64,000 nucleotides of DNA, from assembly GCF_963678975.1 (NCBI RefSeq), contig NC_089272.1:39685391-39749390 (forward strand), given 5' to 3'. The notes beneath the pieces were generated by a model. That model did no database searches, was not told the origin of the DNA, and saw nothing but the letters and a program-made list of their open reading frames with translations. Made by a program: the position numbers and the translations under genes. Shown one piece after another: positions 31,400 to 42,489 of this stretch (the first letter of the stretch is position 1; the number at the start of each line of letters is the position of its first letter). The DNA comes from Dysidea avara. Taxonomy: Eukaryota > Porifera > Demospongiae > Dictyoceratida > Dysideidae.

Positions 31400-33776
31400 A
31401 GCTCTGTTGAACTGTCATAGTTTGTTTTCTGTAACTAATGAGGTATAGTTATGATCTTTTTGTTCATCAAAGTATAGACATTTTTGCTGCAACTGAGACA
31501 TGGTTGGACTCTTCCATTGCTAATACAGTGGATCCTCACTAATCCGAACAGCTCTGTACTCAAGTTTTCAAGTCTGTTCAGATTAGTGAATTTGTTTGGA
31601 TTAGTGAACCCATTGATTATATACAGAACCTAATTCAATTACTCTAATAGAACATACATTTGTTTGCAAATACTCTAATAAAACAGTCATTAGTACTGTT
31701 CGGATTATCGAGCGTTCGGATTACTGGAGTTCGGATTAGTGAGTATCCACTGTAGTGAGATTTTCCCTTAAATGTCATCTATCCAACTTGTGCATATAGT
31801 GACAGTAATCATCATGGTGGTGGGGTTGCTTTTCTTTTATCATCAAGGGTAAAGTTTACTGTTAGATCTGACCTATGTGAAGGCTACATAGAGTCCATGG
31901 ATTGAACTGTTCCCAAAGACTAAGCAATCTATGTTAGTTTGTTGTGTCTATCGCCCTCCTTCGCAATACAACTTTTTTTTGTTTATTATTTGGCTGAATA
32001 TGAGACAACACAGCTGCAGTGTCCTCAGATGATTACTATTCTTGGAGATGTAAATGCTGATTTACTAAAGCTGTCTTGTTCACAAGCTAAGTTATTGCTG
32101 TCAGTTATGAAATAATTACAACTTGTTGACCTTGTTTGTGCACCAACTAGAGTAACTTCAAACAGTTCTACTCAGATCAATGTGCTGCTGACTACTGATG
32201 AAAATTATTTTGACTCAACAGGGGCTTTCTTTTTAGTGGTAGTGATTACCACTAGATTATTAGCCATTTCTATTCTTGGGGAGTGTTTGTTGAACACTTC
32301 TCATCGGCTTGTTACAGTTCTTAACTTTCAAAAACTTGATGTGGATGCACTTGATGAACTTCTTACTTGTGATGGTACCTGGGATGATGTTATGTCAAAG
32401 TGTGATGACCCTTCTGATTGTTTTGAGTGTTTCAATTTGGTAATGAATGAGCTGTTAGATCTAATAATTCCAAAAAAAATAAAGAGTTTGTAAAAAGGAT
32501 TGTCCTTGGTTATCTAGTGCCTCCCTTGTCAAGATTTGTCACTAGTTTGTCTCATTTTCAACCACTCTCTGTGTTACCTACATTATCTGATCCTGGAGCA
32601 TGTTCTACATAACCAAATTGTTTCACATCTTAATAAATATAATCTACTTTCTGCCCACCAGTCAGGTTTTTGTTCAGGGTATTCAACACAAGATGTGTTG
32701 ATACATGTTACTGGATAAGTGAGGTAAATACACTGGTGCAAGGTTCTTAGATCTAGCCAAGGTATTTGATACTGTCAAACATAGAATTCTATACTCTAAA
32801 TTGAGCTATTATGGTTTTCGAGGTACATCTTATGACTTGTTGAGTAACTATCTTTCAGATCGACAGCAAAGAGTTTTGTTTGATGGAGAGCTATTGGGCT
32901 GGGAAACAATATCAATCGGTGTGCCTCAAGGATCTATTTTAGGTCCCTTGCTTTTTGCTTTGTATATTAATGATTTACCAACTGTCATCAAAGACTGTCT
33001 TTTAGATTTATATGCTGATGATGCTGTAGCCATTCAGATTTGTGTGTTGTAGAGAGTTTGTTGCAGTGTGATTTAAATGCTGTGGCTTGTTGGCTAAGTA
33101 GTTCACAGCTGAGTTTGAATGTTGTTAAATCTAGCTCAATGCTCATAGGAAGTCAACAAAGAAATGCTAATAAATCAATTAATGTTTCAATTGGAGGTAC
33201 CCTACTGGTTCAGGTAGTTCCTGTTTGATATTTAGGAGTAATAATTGAAAATACGTTGTCCTGGACTTTACATATCTCCGGTGTGGTATCTAGAGTCAGG
33301 TCTCGAGTTGCCTCTGTTATTCATTATGGGTCACTGCCATCAGCGGTGCTTTGTCTTCTGCATACTGCAATTGTGTTGTCGTTACTTGATTACTGTGATG
33401 TTGTTTGGTGTCCTACTCCTGCCAAGCTAACTGCAATGATTGAAAAAATTCATTCCAAGTTTGTTAAGAGGCTACAACCATCTGGTAGATCGTCTTTTAC
33501 TTTAACAGAGAGTTGGCAATACTACACAGCTATTCAAGTTTACAAATCAATATGTAAATATTCCCCATCATATCTGCAAGGTATTTTTCAATATTCTAGA
33601 GATGTTACAGGTCATGTTGGACGCAATGTCAATTGTCTCTTTGTTCCAAGGGTGTCAAGCAACCATGCAAAAAGAATTTTTTATTTTCGTGGGTCTGTTT
33701 TGTGGAACAATTTAAGATCTGCAGTTGTAGAGGCTGTTTCTTTGTCTTTGTTTAAAAAGTTGTATTTTCAGTAATT
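31400..33776 (+). pseudogene. LINE-C, decayed EN and RT
   Basis: The endonuclease starts YDLFVHQSIDIFAATETWLD (catalytic Glu). It is split by a MITE (31526-31752), then continues with SDSNHHGGGVAFLL and ITILGDVNADLL. The RT N-terminal part is largely deleted near 32.5 kb. The rest has FLDLAKVFDTVKHRILYSKL, IGVPQGSILGPLLFALYIND, DLYADDAVA, then DYCDVVWCPTPAKLTAMIEK and SVLWNNLRSAVV, ending at 33774. Multiple frameshifts and stops. Different subfamily from LINE-A and LINE-B. Confidence 0.85.
31526..31752. mobile_element. Tc1/mariner-type MITE inside LINE-C
   Basis: 227 bp. CAGTGGATCCTCACTAATCC at the left and its complement, ending GAGTATCCACTG, at the right, flanked by TA on both sides. These ends resemble pogo/mariner-group TIRs (CAGTGGA...CTNATCCGAAC). 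The interior repeats TTCGGATTA-type words and contains ACTCTAATAGAACATAC and ACTCTAATAAAACAGTCA. Confidence 0.85.
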
Positions 33777-33779
33777 TGT

Positions 33780-34670
33780 TTTGTATGTGTGTGCATGCCT
33801 TGTTTAGTGTATGTATGTTTGTATTTTGTACTTATATTGTCTGTTACTTTAATGCTTAACTGAAAATCAGTATTCAGTTACTGAGTGGATCTCCTGTTTA
33901 AAAATTACAATAATACTGTGAATTTCATTGATCAGTCAGTCTCAAAGTCACAGTGTAGGAATCTTCTTGCTGAAGCAGCAGGGATTGCAATTTCAAAGAT
34001 GTTTCTGGAGAGGGACTGTCCTGAATTGGCAAACAAACAGTTATTTATATAGCTTCTTTTATTTTTTCTGTGATTTTCCTTGCCACGCCCACTCTTTGTC
34101 ATCTGCCATGTGTGGTTGCATGAGTTTGAGGACACACCTCATTTTTTAAAAATGTTGTGTACTCATGCTTTTTATTACATCATTAATGATGGTTCACTCT
34201 CTCTCTCTTGCACTGCCATGGCTGAAAGTAACCCTATAGCTACACCCCACATACTATAGTAGTGTAGCTATCATGATTCCTTATTACAATGTACCTGTTT
34301 GGTAGATGATCAGGGATGTCATGCTAAGGTGTAATTAACATAATTACTATAACCCAACCTTATCCTGATGTGTATTAGAAGCTGAGGATAAGGTCACAAT
34401 ACTCCAGTTAGCTATTGTACAAGGGATGGTACACAAGTACTCATTATAGACAGTACAAATAAGTCAGCAGTCAAGAACACTGAATTTATACTGAGTCAGC
34501 ATTCAAATGAAATTTTGAAAGCTGCAATCAATATTAATACTTGCCAAAATAGGGCATGATCTCATATTGGATCATATTTCAGGACCAGGATAGAATATTT
34601 GCATTCTGTAACTTGGATTGTGATGCCTATTAACATCTTAATAGTAGGTGAAAATTGTGTGGCTGTAACA
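33780..34670. other. No gene recognised
   Basis: LINE-C 3' sequence up to roughly 33910, then AT-rich spacer with no supported features. Confidence 0.4.
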
Positions 34671-34675
34671 TAATG

Positions 34676-34967
34676 CAGTGGTGGATCTAGAAATTTTCAG
34701 AGGGGGTTTCAGTTTCCACTCAACTTCAGCCTAGCTGTAAGTCGAGGATCAAAAAAAAAGTCATAACCTACTCTTCAACACCATAACTGTGATTTCAAAG
34801 GAAAAAGTGAAAGTTTTGCCAGTAGAAAGTCCTACTATAGCACACTACGGAATAACTCGTGGTGATTTTATCACCCACACGACAAGTCGTTAATAAATTT
34901 GGGGCACGCGCTATTCTCAGAGGGGGTTTCGGCTGAAACCATTGCAACCCCCCTGTATCTGCCACTA
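34676..34967. mobile_element. CAGTGGTGG-type MITE (copy H)
   Basis: Ends CAGTGGTGGATCTAG and GTATCTGCCACTA, duplication TAATG at 34671-34675 and 34968-34972. Interior GAGGGGGTTTC at both ends and the shared A-rich core (TCAGCCTAGCTGTAAGTCGA) match copy B at 19882, although the outer TIR has diverged. Confidence 0.8.
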
Positions 34968-34972
34968 TAATG

Positions 34973-36089
34973 ACATAAACGTTATGAGTCAGAAAGTTGG
35001 AAAACGTTATGTGCCTACATGTCCTATTTTTGTTGGCCCAGTCACATTTGTCATCAGCTCTTAGGTATAACCCCAGTAATGCTCCAAGTCTCATGTCTGT
35101 TGTGTACGTCATGAACAAGCTATTGACAAAGTAATTAAATGTTTGATCTACAATCAGGTGTACATGTATCAAACCAAGAGCAATAAGTAATTTCCATTGT
35201 ACTTGCAGCTATGTACAATTCAGTCACAACCGTGCAAAATGTTTGCTACTCCAAGCTTGTTATAACAGCACACTTGATAATGTAATATTTTTTTAAAGAG
35301 TTATTTGTGGTTGACTGGTTAGAATTTGTCAGTTTTGCTGATCAGTAATACAACAAATAGTGTCTCCTTCCTTACACTACAAGCCTGAGTATTGTTTTGT
35401 ATGGAATATTATTGTGTACAATCTAGGGACATGTCATGTGAACATGTGTGTGCATTATAATGTTGTATAGAGCACACATTATGAGATGTTTTGTTACTAC
35501 TATAGTAGTAGTGATTGTGTGGTATGGCTCAATGTGAAACAAGGAAGAAAATTTTATTTGTGGTGAGCAATTTATAATCATGCATGCATATAGTATGAAA
35601 TGTTAAAATGTGTTTGTGCAAGTTTAGTTTAGTGTCACGATTGGAGTACACAGACAGCACAAATGGTTGTGTGTTAGTCCAGTTCTCACAGTAACATACA
35701 CTAGTACAGAATTGTTGTGACACAAACTACCATGATGTCAGATATTTAATTAATTTTTTATTGATTAATATCCTCTCACTGCTAAATTTTCCGTCACCAA
35801 AATAGAACAAAAGAAGTGATATCACACAAAGAATAGGAAGAAATATATTAAAATATACTAGGGTTTGTAATACAAAAACCAACTTTTACAAATCAATCCC
35901 CACCATTGTAGGATGTTCATCATAGTATCCCATATCTCATGTTCATCGTAGTATTCTAGATCTGCCATGAAACTGGAGGTGTAATTGTTGTCTTCACTGA
36001 AATATTATTTTACTAATTCACAAGATGCAAAGTTTATTTTTAAACATTTCGTACTCCACACAAAGTATCGATTTAAACTTACTACTTAG
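34973..36089. other. No gene recognised; isolated MITE end
   Basis: Includes a right-end-only relic of the TGTGACTGGGCC MITE near 35005-35045. The rest is AT-rich with no supported coding. Confidence 0.4.
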
Positions 36090-36434
36090 TCAGACCTTAC
36101 CTAGAGTTGTTGTAGTTAAATAGTACACACAGTAAAAAAGCGAATGATCAGCTGATGATTGGCTACACAGGGCTACTTTCTCTGAAAAATCAGGAAACAA
36201 AGGCAAAACTTTGTATTCAAGCTGCCCTACCATCCAAGGTAAGAGAAGCCAACTCTTCCTCAAAGTGTGATATGGTTGGATATATAGTCTCTCTATAGTG
36301 CTAATTAGTCTGGAAAGGATGTGGGACCTCTCACCATCTGGGTGACAAGTGTCAAAATTTTCATCCTTCATTATATGGGATTGTCTCAATGGCACTAAGG
36401 CCTCTTCCAGGACTTCTGATGCTACACTGGACAC
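36090..36434 (-). other. Unrecognised reading frame with a diverged inverted relative nearby
   Basis: The frame contains NFDTCHPDGERSHILSRLIS, TIERLYIQPYHTLRKSWLLL and GQLEYKVLPLFPDF. On the plus strand at about 36885-37045 there is a related but broken stretch (DAFYPDGERSQIFSRLTALD). Two copies in opposite orientation with conserved PDGERS/I-F/LSRL residues suggest remains of a multi-copy gene or transposon protein. I do not recognise the family. Confidence 0.35.
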
Positions 36435-36884
36435 TTAATGTTATTTAGGATGATCATAAAGGATGACCCAAAAGGTTTGATAGCAGTAGCTGTAAGGGTT
36501 TCTGTGATTTCATAACATGTGGTGTACCAGCAGAAATAAGGAGCTCCATTTGGTTTGAATCAATAATGAATAATATTTATGGCTCTTTTCAGTTTATATT
36601 TAGATGTTTTCTAACATGATGGTGTTTTAGGAATGTCTAGTAAAGATTTGAAGCAGCTGCATGTGGAGTGAGAAAAGAAAGCAAATTTGGATGATTTTGC
36701 CTCCTCGAAAGGAGTTGAGCATTGAACAATGAGTGGAGATACTGGATGAAATAATAATTGGCTACCACTGGTGCCAAATGTTCAAGGATATCTTTTGCTA
36801 TTGCTCTAATGTATATTTGGTGGTCAAAGTGGCTTCAGAATCCATGGAAATAGATAGAGAGCAACGTATATGTCCTTAACGCTG

Positions 36885-37045
36885 CAGACATTTTTGATGC
36901 TTTTTATCCAGATGGTGAAAGGTCTCAGATATTTTCCAGACTAACAGCATTAGACAGACTATGGCCCCAACTACTATGAGGAAGAGTTGGCTTTTATTCT
37001 CTTAGTTGGTAGGGAAACTTGAAGTCTAAAATTCCTGTTCTTTCC
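36885..37045 (+). pseudogene. Diverged relative of the 36.1-36.4 kb frame
   Basis: Reads ADIFDAFYPDGERSQIFSRL, then TALDRLWPQLL, then a stop. The following GAGGAAGAGTTGGCTT matches the complement of 36.25 kb. It is too short and broken to be functional. Confidence 0.4.
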
Positions 37046-37363
37046 CAAAGTTTTCGAAGATAGCGGCCCTGTACTGGGCATTCAGTCAATTATTTGCTTA
37101 ATACTGTGTGTACTGTTTAATTACAACAACTCTAGAGAAGGTTCTGCTAAGTGGTAGGTTTTTTACAGTTCTTTGTGTAGAGCAAAAAAATTGTAAAATA
37201 AATTTTGCATCTCGTGAGTTACTAAAGTGATATTTCCATGGAGACAGCAATCGCACTTCTGATTTCATGGTGGACCTAGCAACAGGTTACTACAATGGGC
37301 ATCCCAATGGTGGAGACTGATTTGTATATGTTGATTATTTGGATTACGGACCCTAACTATGCG

Positions 37364-38480
37364 TGAAAGTGTTTATTATAGGCTAAGGAATCTTGCAGGA
37401 ATGTTGTCATTAACACATAGTCATCATACACTTTAAAATGGTAAAAGCAGCTAAAACAAGTGCAGTAAGTAAAATTACATGTAACTAGTAAGTGCTAATT
37501 TGTCTCTATAATTGTTCTACAATGTTTCCTTACCATGGAATTTTCTTCCAAGGCTGCTTTCTCCTAGTTTTAGGAAAACATGTCTTCACCCATGTGCGCA
37601 ACAACATGTGGCCACTTCTTTTGCTCTCCAGATAATAATCAAACAACCATTCCAAGTACGTAAGTCCAACTGATGTCTTTCACTTGAAATCAACCATCAT
37701 AACACTACTCCTAGTCTATTCTAGCCGGTAAAGCTTTGCATGATTATTTAGCACATGTGCAATAGTCTTCAAAGGATCTGTATACCCAAGAAGTGGATCC
37801 TCTATCGGTGTGACCATTTCAGGATAGGTGCACTACCTTTATAAATGTGACCCAATTTTGGAAAATCAGTCTTAACCATCTAACCACCATAGATGCCATA
37901 TGGCACCATCTAATATAACTTACAGTATGTGCTGAATATTGTTTGACTCACTATCAGGATCTCTGTGCATTTATAAAGGTAGTGCACCTATCCTGAAAAG
38001 TTCAAATCGATACAGGGTCCACTTCTTGGGTTTACAGATCCTTTGCGGACTGTTGTGCCTGTGCTACATAACCACACCAAACTTTATCAGCAAGAATAGA
38101 CCAGTAGTAGTGTTGTGATGATAGATTTCAGTGTCTTGTGTTACAATGAAGTCAAATAGATTGATTGTACTTACTTTGAGTGGTTGTTTGATTGTCTTCT
38201 GGAGAACAAAAGAAGTGGCCACGTGTTATTGTACACCTGCACGAAGACAAGCTTTGCTGCAAACAGTAGAAAGCAGCCTTGGAAGAAGATTCTGCAGTAA
38301 GGAAACATTGTAGAACAGTTGTTTACCTTACTTGTATCACATAATTGTACTTACCAAATCCGTTTTTGCTGCTTTTACATTTTAAAGTGTTTATTGTTAA
38401 ATAACAATTTTATGGTTAATACTATGTAAATTATATGCCTGCAAGATTCCTTAGTCTATAACAAACAGTTTCATGTATAA
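37364..38480. mobile_element. About 1.1 kb imperfect palindrome
   Basis: Arms of roughly 500 bp. Near the outer edge, GGCTAAGGAATCTTGCAGGA on the left pairs with TGCAAGATTCCTTAGTCTAT on the right. Further in, GCAGCTAAAACAAGTGCAGT against GCTGCTTTTACATT, GGATCTGTATACCCAAGAAG against CTTCTTGGGTTTACAGATCC, and AGGATAGGTGCACTACCTTT against AAAGGTAGTGCACCTATCCT. The centre is near 37920. It is likely a large fold-back transposon, or an inverted duplication of a local segment. Confidence 0.85.
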
Positions 38481-39363
38481 TTTCTGCCAATACTTTGTGT
38501 GATATTGCTTGTTTTGGTGAGTACTGTTTTGGAGATGGAAAATCTGACTATGAGAGTGTTGATGTCACATTGAAATACGTAGAACTAAACAATTTATTGT
38601 GTCATCATTAAGGAGGTTATAGACCTTTTGAATTAAGTATTTCACATTACTATTGGTAATTCAAGATGCAAACTACAAATTCTAATCACTGTCAAGTTGA
38701 TTGGAAGTTCAAGTTCCTCATTTTGGTTGTAAAGTTAATGTTATGGTTGTTCAATATGACATTAGGACTGATTATCCAAAATCCGGTCACAAATGTACAT
38801 CAATCCTGATAGCAAATCGTAAATATATTCAGTGTGTAAAATATACTGCTTGATGCCATCAGTAGCGCATCGAATCCTATGGACAAGGGAGCATGTAACT
38901 CCATGCACTACTAGCATTACAGGCAAAATTCAAACATGGCATTATAATTCTAAAAATAGTATTTTCCTAATAAGGTAAATTAATATGTCGTTTAACTGTA
39001 GAATCATTATTATGCGGAGGGGATGTGAACTGGTATTCTTCACAGTTATGTATGAGAAACTTATAGCCTCAGTATGTAGCGAGTGCCGCTACTGGTGCCC
39101 AGTGCTACCAATTTTCTGTTGTTCTGTCTCCATAGCTCCACTTCGCTGTGCCAGTAATGCAACGTACTCGTTCATGCCCTTTGCATTATTTCCTAATTAG
39201 GATGTTTAAAAGTTACATTTATAGTACATCGCAGCCATGTTTGAATTTCATTGTTTACGGAATTGCATGCTTCCTAGTCCATAGAATTCGATTCCCTCAT
39301 GGTGCCATATGGTGCCTATAACTGTTAAAAGGTTAAGAATGACTCACTATAGCAACTAACAAC
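38481..39363. other. No gene recognised
   Basis: AT-rich. A lone ATCCGGTCACAAATGT near 38782 resembles the right end of the TGTGAC MITE group. Confidence 0.4.
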
Positions 39364-40032
39364 TGTGACCCATTGGGTGAAAACCCGACTTGTTTGCATC
39401 TTTCTCAAACTTCTTTTTATTTGCTCTTTGTTGTCTAGTGTTAAAAAATAATGGGCTGTAAAGGTTTCAGCTTTATCTGATGAATTCTCTTGGAATTATG
39501 TATAACAATAGAAAACAAGAAAAGCAAAAAGATTTGATTTGTACAGTGACTATAGGGAAAATAAATTACAGGTGCTTGCTAAATTGATCATACTGTAAGT
39601 TATGAAAGAAACAAGCTGTGGAGCTGAGATTTGTCTCATTGTGTTCACCATGAACTAGGGAATTCAGCAAGATACAGTGTTTTGCCTGTATTTTTCCATG
39701 ATTTTAAAGAAGAAGGCTGCTTAAGCTTGGAAACGGCAACACGTATGTCGATTTTTGCCCCAATGCAAACAAGTGCCTATAACTTGCATTTCGTTTAGGT
39801 TATGGAACAAAACAAAGATATTCTTACTCTCCATGCAGAGGCGACTTCACTGATATATTAGTAACGTTATAACAATTTCATTTTTGCCTTACTGTTTATC
39901 AAAGCAATTAAAACATGCATAAAATTCTTTTTGTAGCATGTGTTTGTTTCCCAATGTATTTCAATGGCAAATGCAAAATGTATCTCAATAACAGAATTAT
40001 GCAAACAAGTCAGATTTTCACTCAGCGGGTCA
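39364..40032. mobile_element. TGTGACCCATTGGG-type TIR element
   Basis: Left end TGTGACCCATTGGGTGAAAA followed by CCCGACTTGTTTGCA; right end GCAAACAAGTCAGATTTTCA followed by CTCAGCGGGTCA. TIR about 35 bp, length 669 bp. Target duplication is not obvious. It is non-coding. Confidence 0.75.
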
Positions 40033-40437
40033 AAAATTCTTCATTTCCACTATTCCACTACTAAAATCTCCTACATCGCATAGGCTTCAATATGTGTATT
40101 GCTTGTAGTCCAGTGTGTGGGACTCTTTCCAGTTTCAAAATTACAAATGATCACAACATGTACACTAGGGATACATCAATTCTGCCAGCAAATCAATTGG
40201 AATGATAGGTGTGTAAAAGCAATGAGCAAAATGCTGGCATATTATGTGAAATTTTTGAAAGGTGGGAATTGGGAGAAACAAAGTTCAGTTGCATAAAAAG
40301 GATTGAGATACTCTGAGTCTAATATATCAGTCACACTAGAAAAAGCCTACCAATAAAATAGCTAATCATAAATAAGAAAAGGAAGTTTCGATCAGCTTCT
40401 GTTGAACTAATTATAAGTACTGTATAAAGAAAAATCA

Positions 40438-41075
40438 GGAATTTTTATTCCATTAGGGATCAAAATAAAAGATAAAGAAACAAGGGCATCTGCAGATATA
40501 CTTCTGGATATTTTAATCTAGGCACCGGCCGATTATGCCAGCATAATTTAAAGCATAATAGGTGACCAAAAGCATCAAGCATAATGCCAGCATAATAGGG
40601 ACGATGTTTGAAAATTTAATTAAAATGCGCAATACGCGCGCCTGAAAGAAAGCAAATATTCACTGCCAATAGTATTATTAGTGCTAATATAACTTATTAA
40701 ACCGTTTCTTTGTTGGTTATTCACTCTTTGCAGAAATAAGATCAAGATACTCTAATAGAGCAGTCACTTACTCTAATACAGCAGTCAAGAAAGGCTGATA
40801 TACTCTAATAAAACAGTCAGTTCTAGAGCATAATCTTGATTTTGAAAGCATAATTTTGAGCATAATAGGCTTAATTTTTGAGCAATGCTCAAAAGCATAA
40901 TAGGTAAATTTTTGGGCATAATAGGCCGGTGCCTATTTTAATCCCTAATTCAATCATTAGTATAGAGTGAATTAGGGATTACAGTATCCATTAGTATATC
41001 TGCACATATAGGAAACCTCCCTTGTTTCTTTACTTTTTATTTCATTCCCTAATCAAATATAAATTCCTAATTTCC
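40438..41075. mobile_element. ATTAGGGATC-family MITE, split by a younger MITE
   Basis: Left part CCATTAGGGATCAAAATAAA and AAGAAACAAGGGCATCTGCA; right part AACCTCCCTTGTTTCTTTAC and CATTCCCTAATC, all matching the 4598-4797 element. The younger 417-bp MITE sits at 40519-40935 within it. Confidence 0.8.
40519..40935. mobile_element. hAT-like MITE, TAGGCACCGG ends, 8-bp duplication
   Basis: Left end TAGGCACCGGCCGATTATGC, right end GGCATAATAGGCCGGTGCCTA, duplication TTTTAATC at 40511-40518 and 40936-40943. Interior organisation (GCATAATAG words, ATGCGCAATACGCGCGCC, three ACTCTAATAGAGCAGTCAC-like copies) is that of the 10886-11321 element in reverse orientation, but the outermost bases differ. Confidence 0.9.
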
Positions 41076-42387
41076 TTACATTTGCTGTTTACTTTTATAA
41101 TACATTATTATGACTGTTACCTGGGTACATACTGCATCAAAATGGATAAACAACAAATAAATTAATTAGCTCTTGGAGCACTCTTCTATCCTTTGATTGT
41201 GGAGATCTTTGGAATATGGACATCCTTTGCTGTAGAAATGTTGAAGAATGTTGCTGCTAATTATTAAAAACTACTGCAAGAGATGGACTGTCAACCACGA
41301 AGGCTTTTAGGAATTTGATTAAGCAACTCTTTATGTTCCTTTGGAGCTAGATTCAATATCAAGCCCAGTACTGAGCCCTCCAGCCAGTTGTGGAGGAAGA
41401 TGTTTGACTTGTTTGCATTAAATTATCTTACAATGCATTGTTTTAAATTTGTGTTAGAGAGCACGCCCCAACCACGAATTATGGAAAACTACTATTTCTG
41501 CAAGCAATCTAGTTACTACAGAAGGTATAAAGTTACTTCGCATCAAAGAGGGCACCCCAACCACCAGTAACTATTATTGAAATATTGAAGGGCCATTACT
41601 CATCATTTCCAGCTATTTTTAGCCCATTACATAGCATATCTAATGTTCAAACAACACGAAAACCATCTCTGCAACCAATCCGATCACTATGGAAATGCGG
41701 ACGATTTTTGCTATAAAGTTACTGAGGGAAGCCATTGTGTGCCAACACCTCAAGACTTGAAGGGCTAAATATAGAGGACAAAGGTAACTCCATGATGCAT
41801 GCAGTATATGCACTACAGTATGCCAAAAGGCACTTGTCCAGTTGAAGCAACGTCTAACAGCGAAACAATCAAGCCCATAGTATTAGCCATTATTGAGTTA
41901 TGCTTGTCTGAAGGAATCAGGCAGGCAGGCAGGCAGTTATATAGTCAGTAGAAAATTGTGTTAAATATTTTTGTATTTCGTAGCAACTAAACGGAAGCAT
42001 TTATGGGCATTCTTAAAGCAGTTTTAGCTTTTCTCTACCTAACCAATGATGCCAAGGCACCATGAAAGTGGTGCGAGGCTGGTTTCTGGTCCAAATTTTT
42101 CATGAGAAAACCCAAATCCCTAATATACAGTACAGTAATACAGTACTACTGTACTGTATGATAATTGTTGAGCAAAATTTAAAGCATAAAAGGTGGAAAA
42201 TAAAATAACTGCTGGAAGGAAAAGTAGGTAGAATAGACTTGTTCCCAACATTTTTTATTGTCCTACAGGTACATATAGGATTGGTACATAAAGAGGTATT
42301 GTGAAACTAGTTTTTTATTTGTGATATTAATGAGTGTGGTGAAGGTCATGTGATACATGCTTGAGCAGTAGTATATATTTGTTGTAG
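41076..42387. other. Upstream region or intron of the ankyrin/Death gene
   Basis: No convincing exon. Contains a (CAGG)n run near 41926-41940 and a CAGTAC-rich palindromic stretch near 42126-42160. Confidence 0.4.
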
Positions 42388-42489
42388 GGGGAGAGTGGTA
42401 GACTGCTCGAAGCTGTTAAGGATGGCGACATTACCACTGTCAGAAGTATGATCGTGGATAACAACATTGATGCCAATGCTGTCATAGGA
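42388..42489 (+). CDS. Ankyrin-repeat exon 1 visible (ankyrin/Death gene)
   Basis: The acceptor TTTGTTGTAG and donor GTAAGT bound 34 codons in phase 0, GESGRLLEAVKDGDITTVRS followed by MIVDNNIDANAVIG. Helix-1/helix-2 spacing (LLEAVKDGDITTVRSMI) is typical for the first, capping ankyrin repeat. It joins without frame change to the exon at 55835. Anything further 5' (start codon, possible other domains) is not identified in this window, so the gene is 5'-incomplete. Ankyrin repeats mediate protein binding; together with the C-terminal Death domain this points to an adaptor or receptor-type signalling protein in the cytoplasm. The intron that follows is about 13.3 kb and full of repeats. Confidence 0.75.

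Noticed and set aside
34795..35172. A 125-codon minus-strand frame
   Set aside because: It overlaps a CAGTGGTGG MITE and unrelated flank; no conserved domain.
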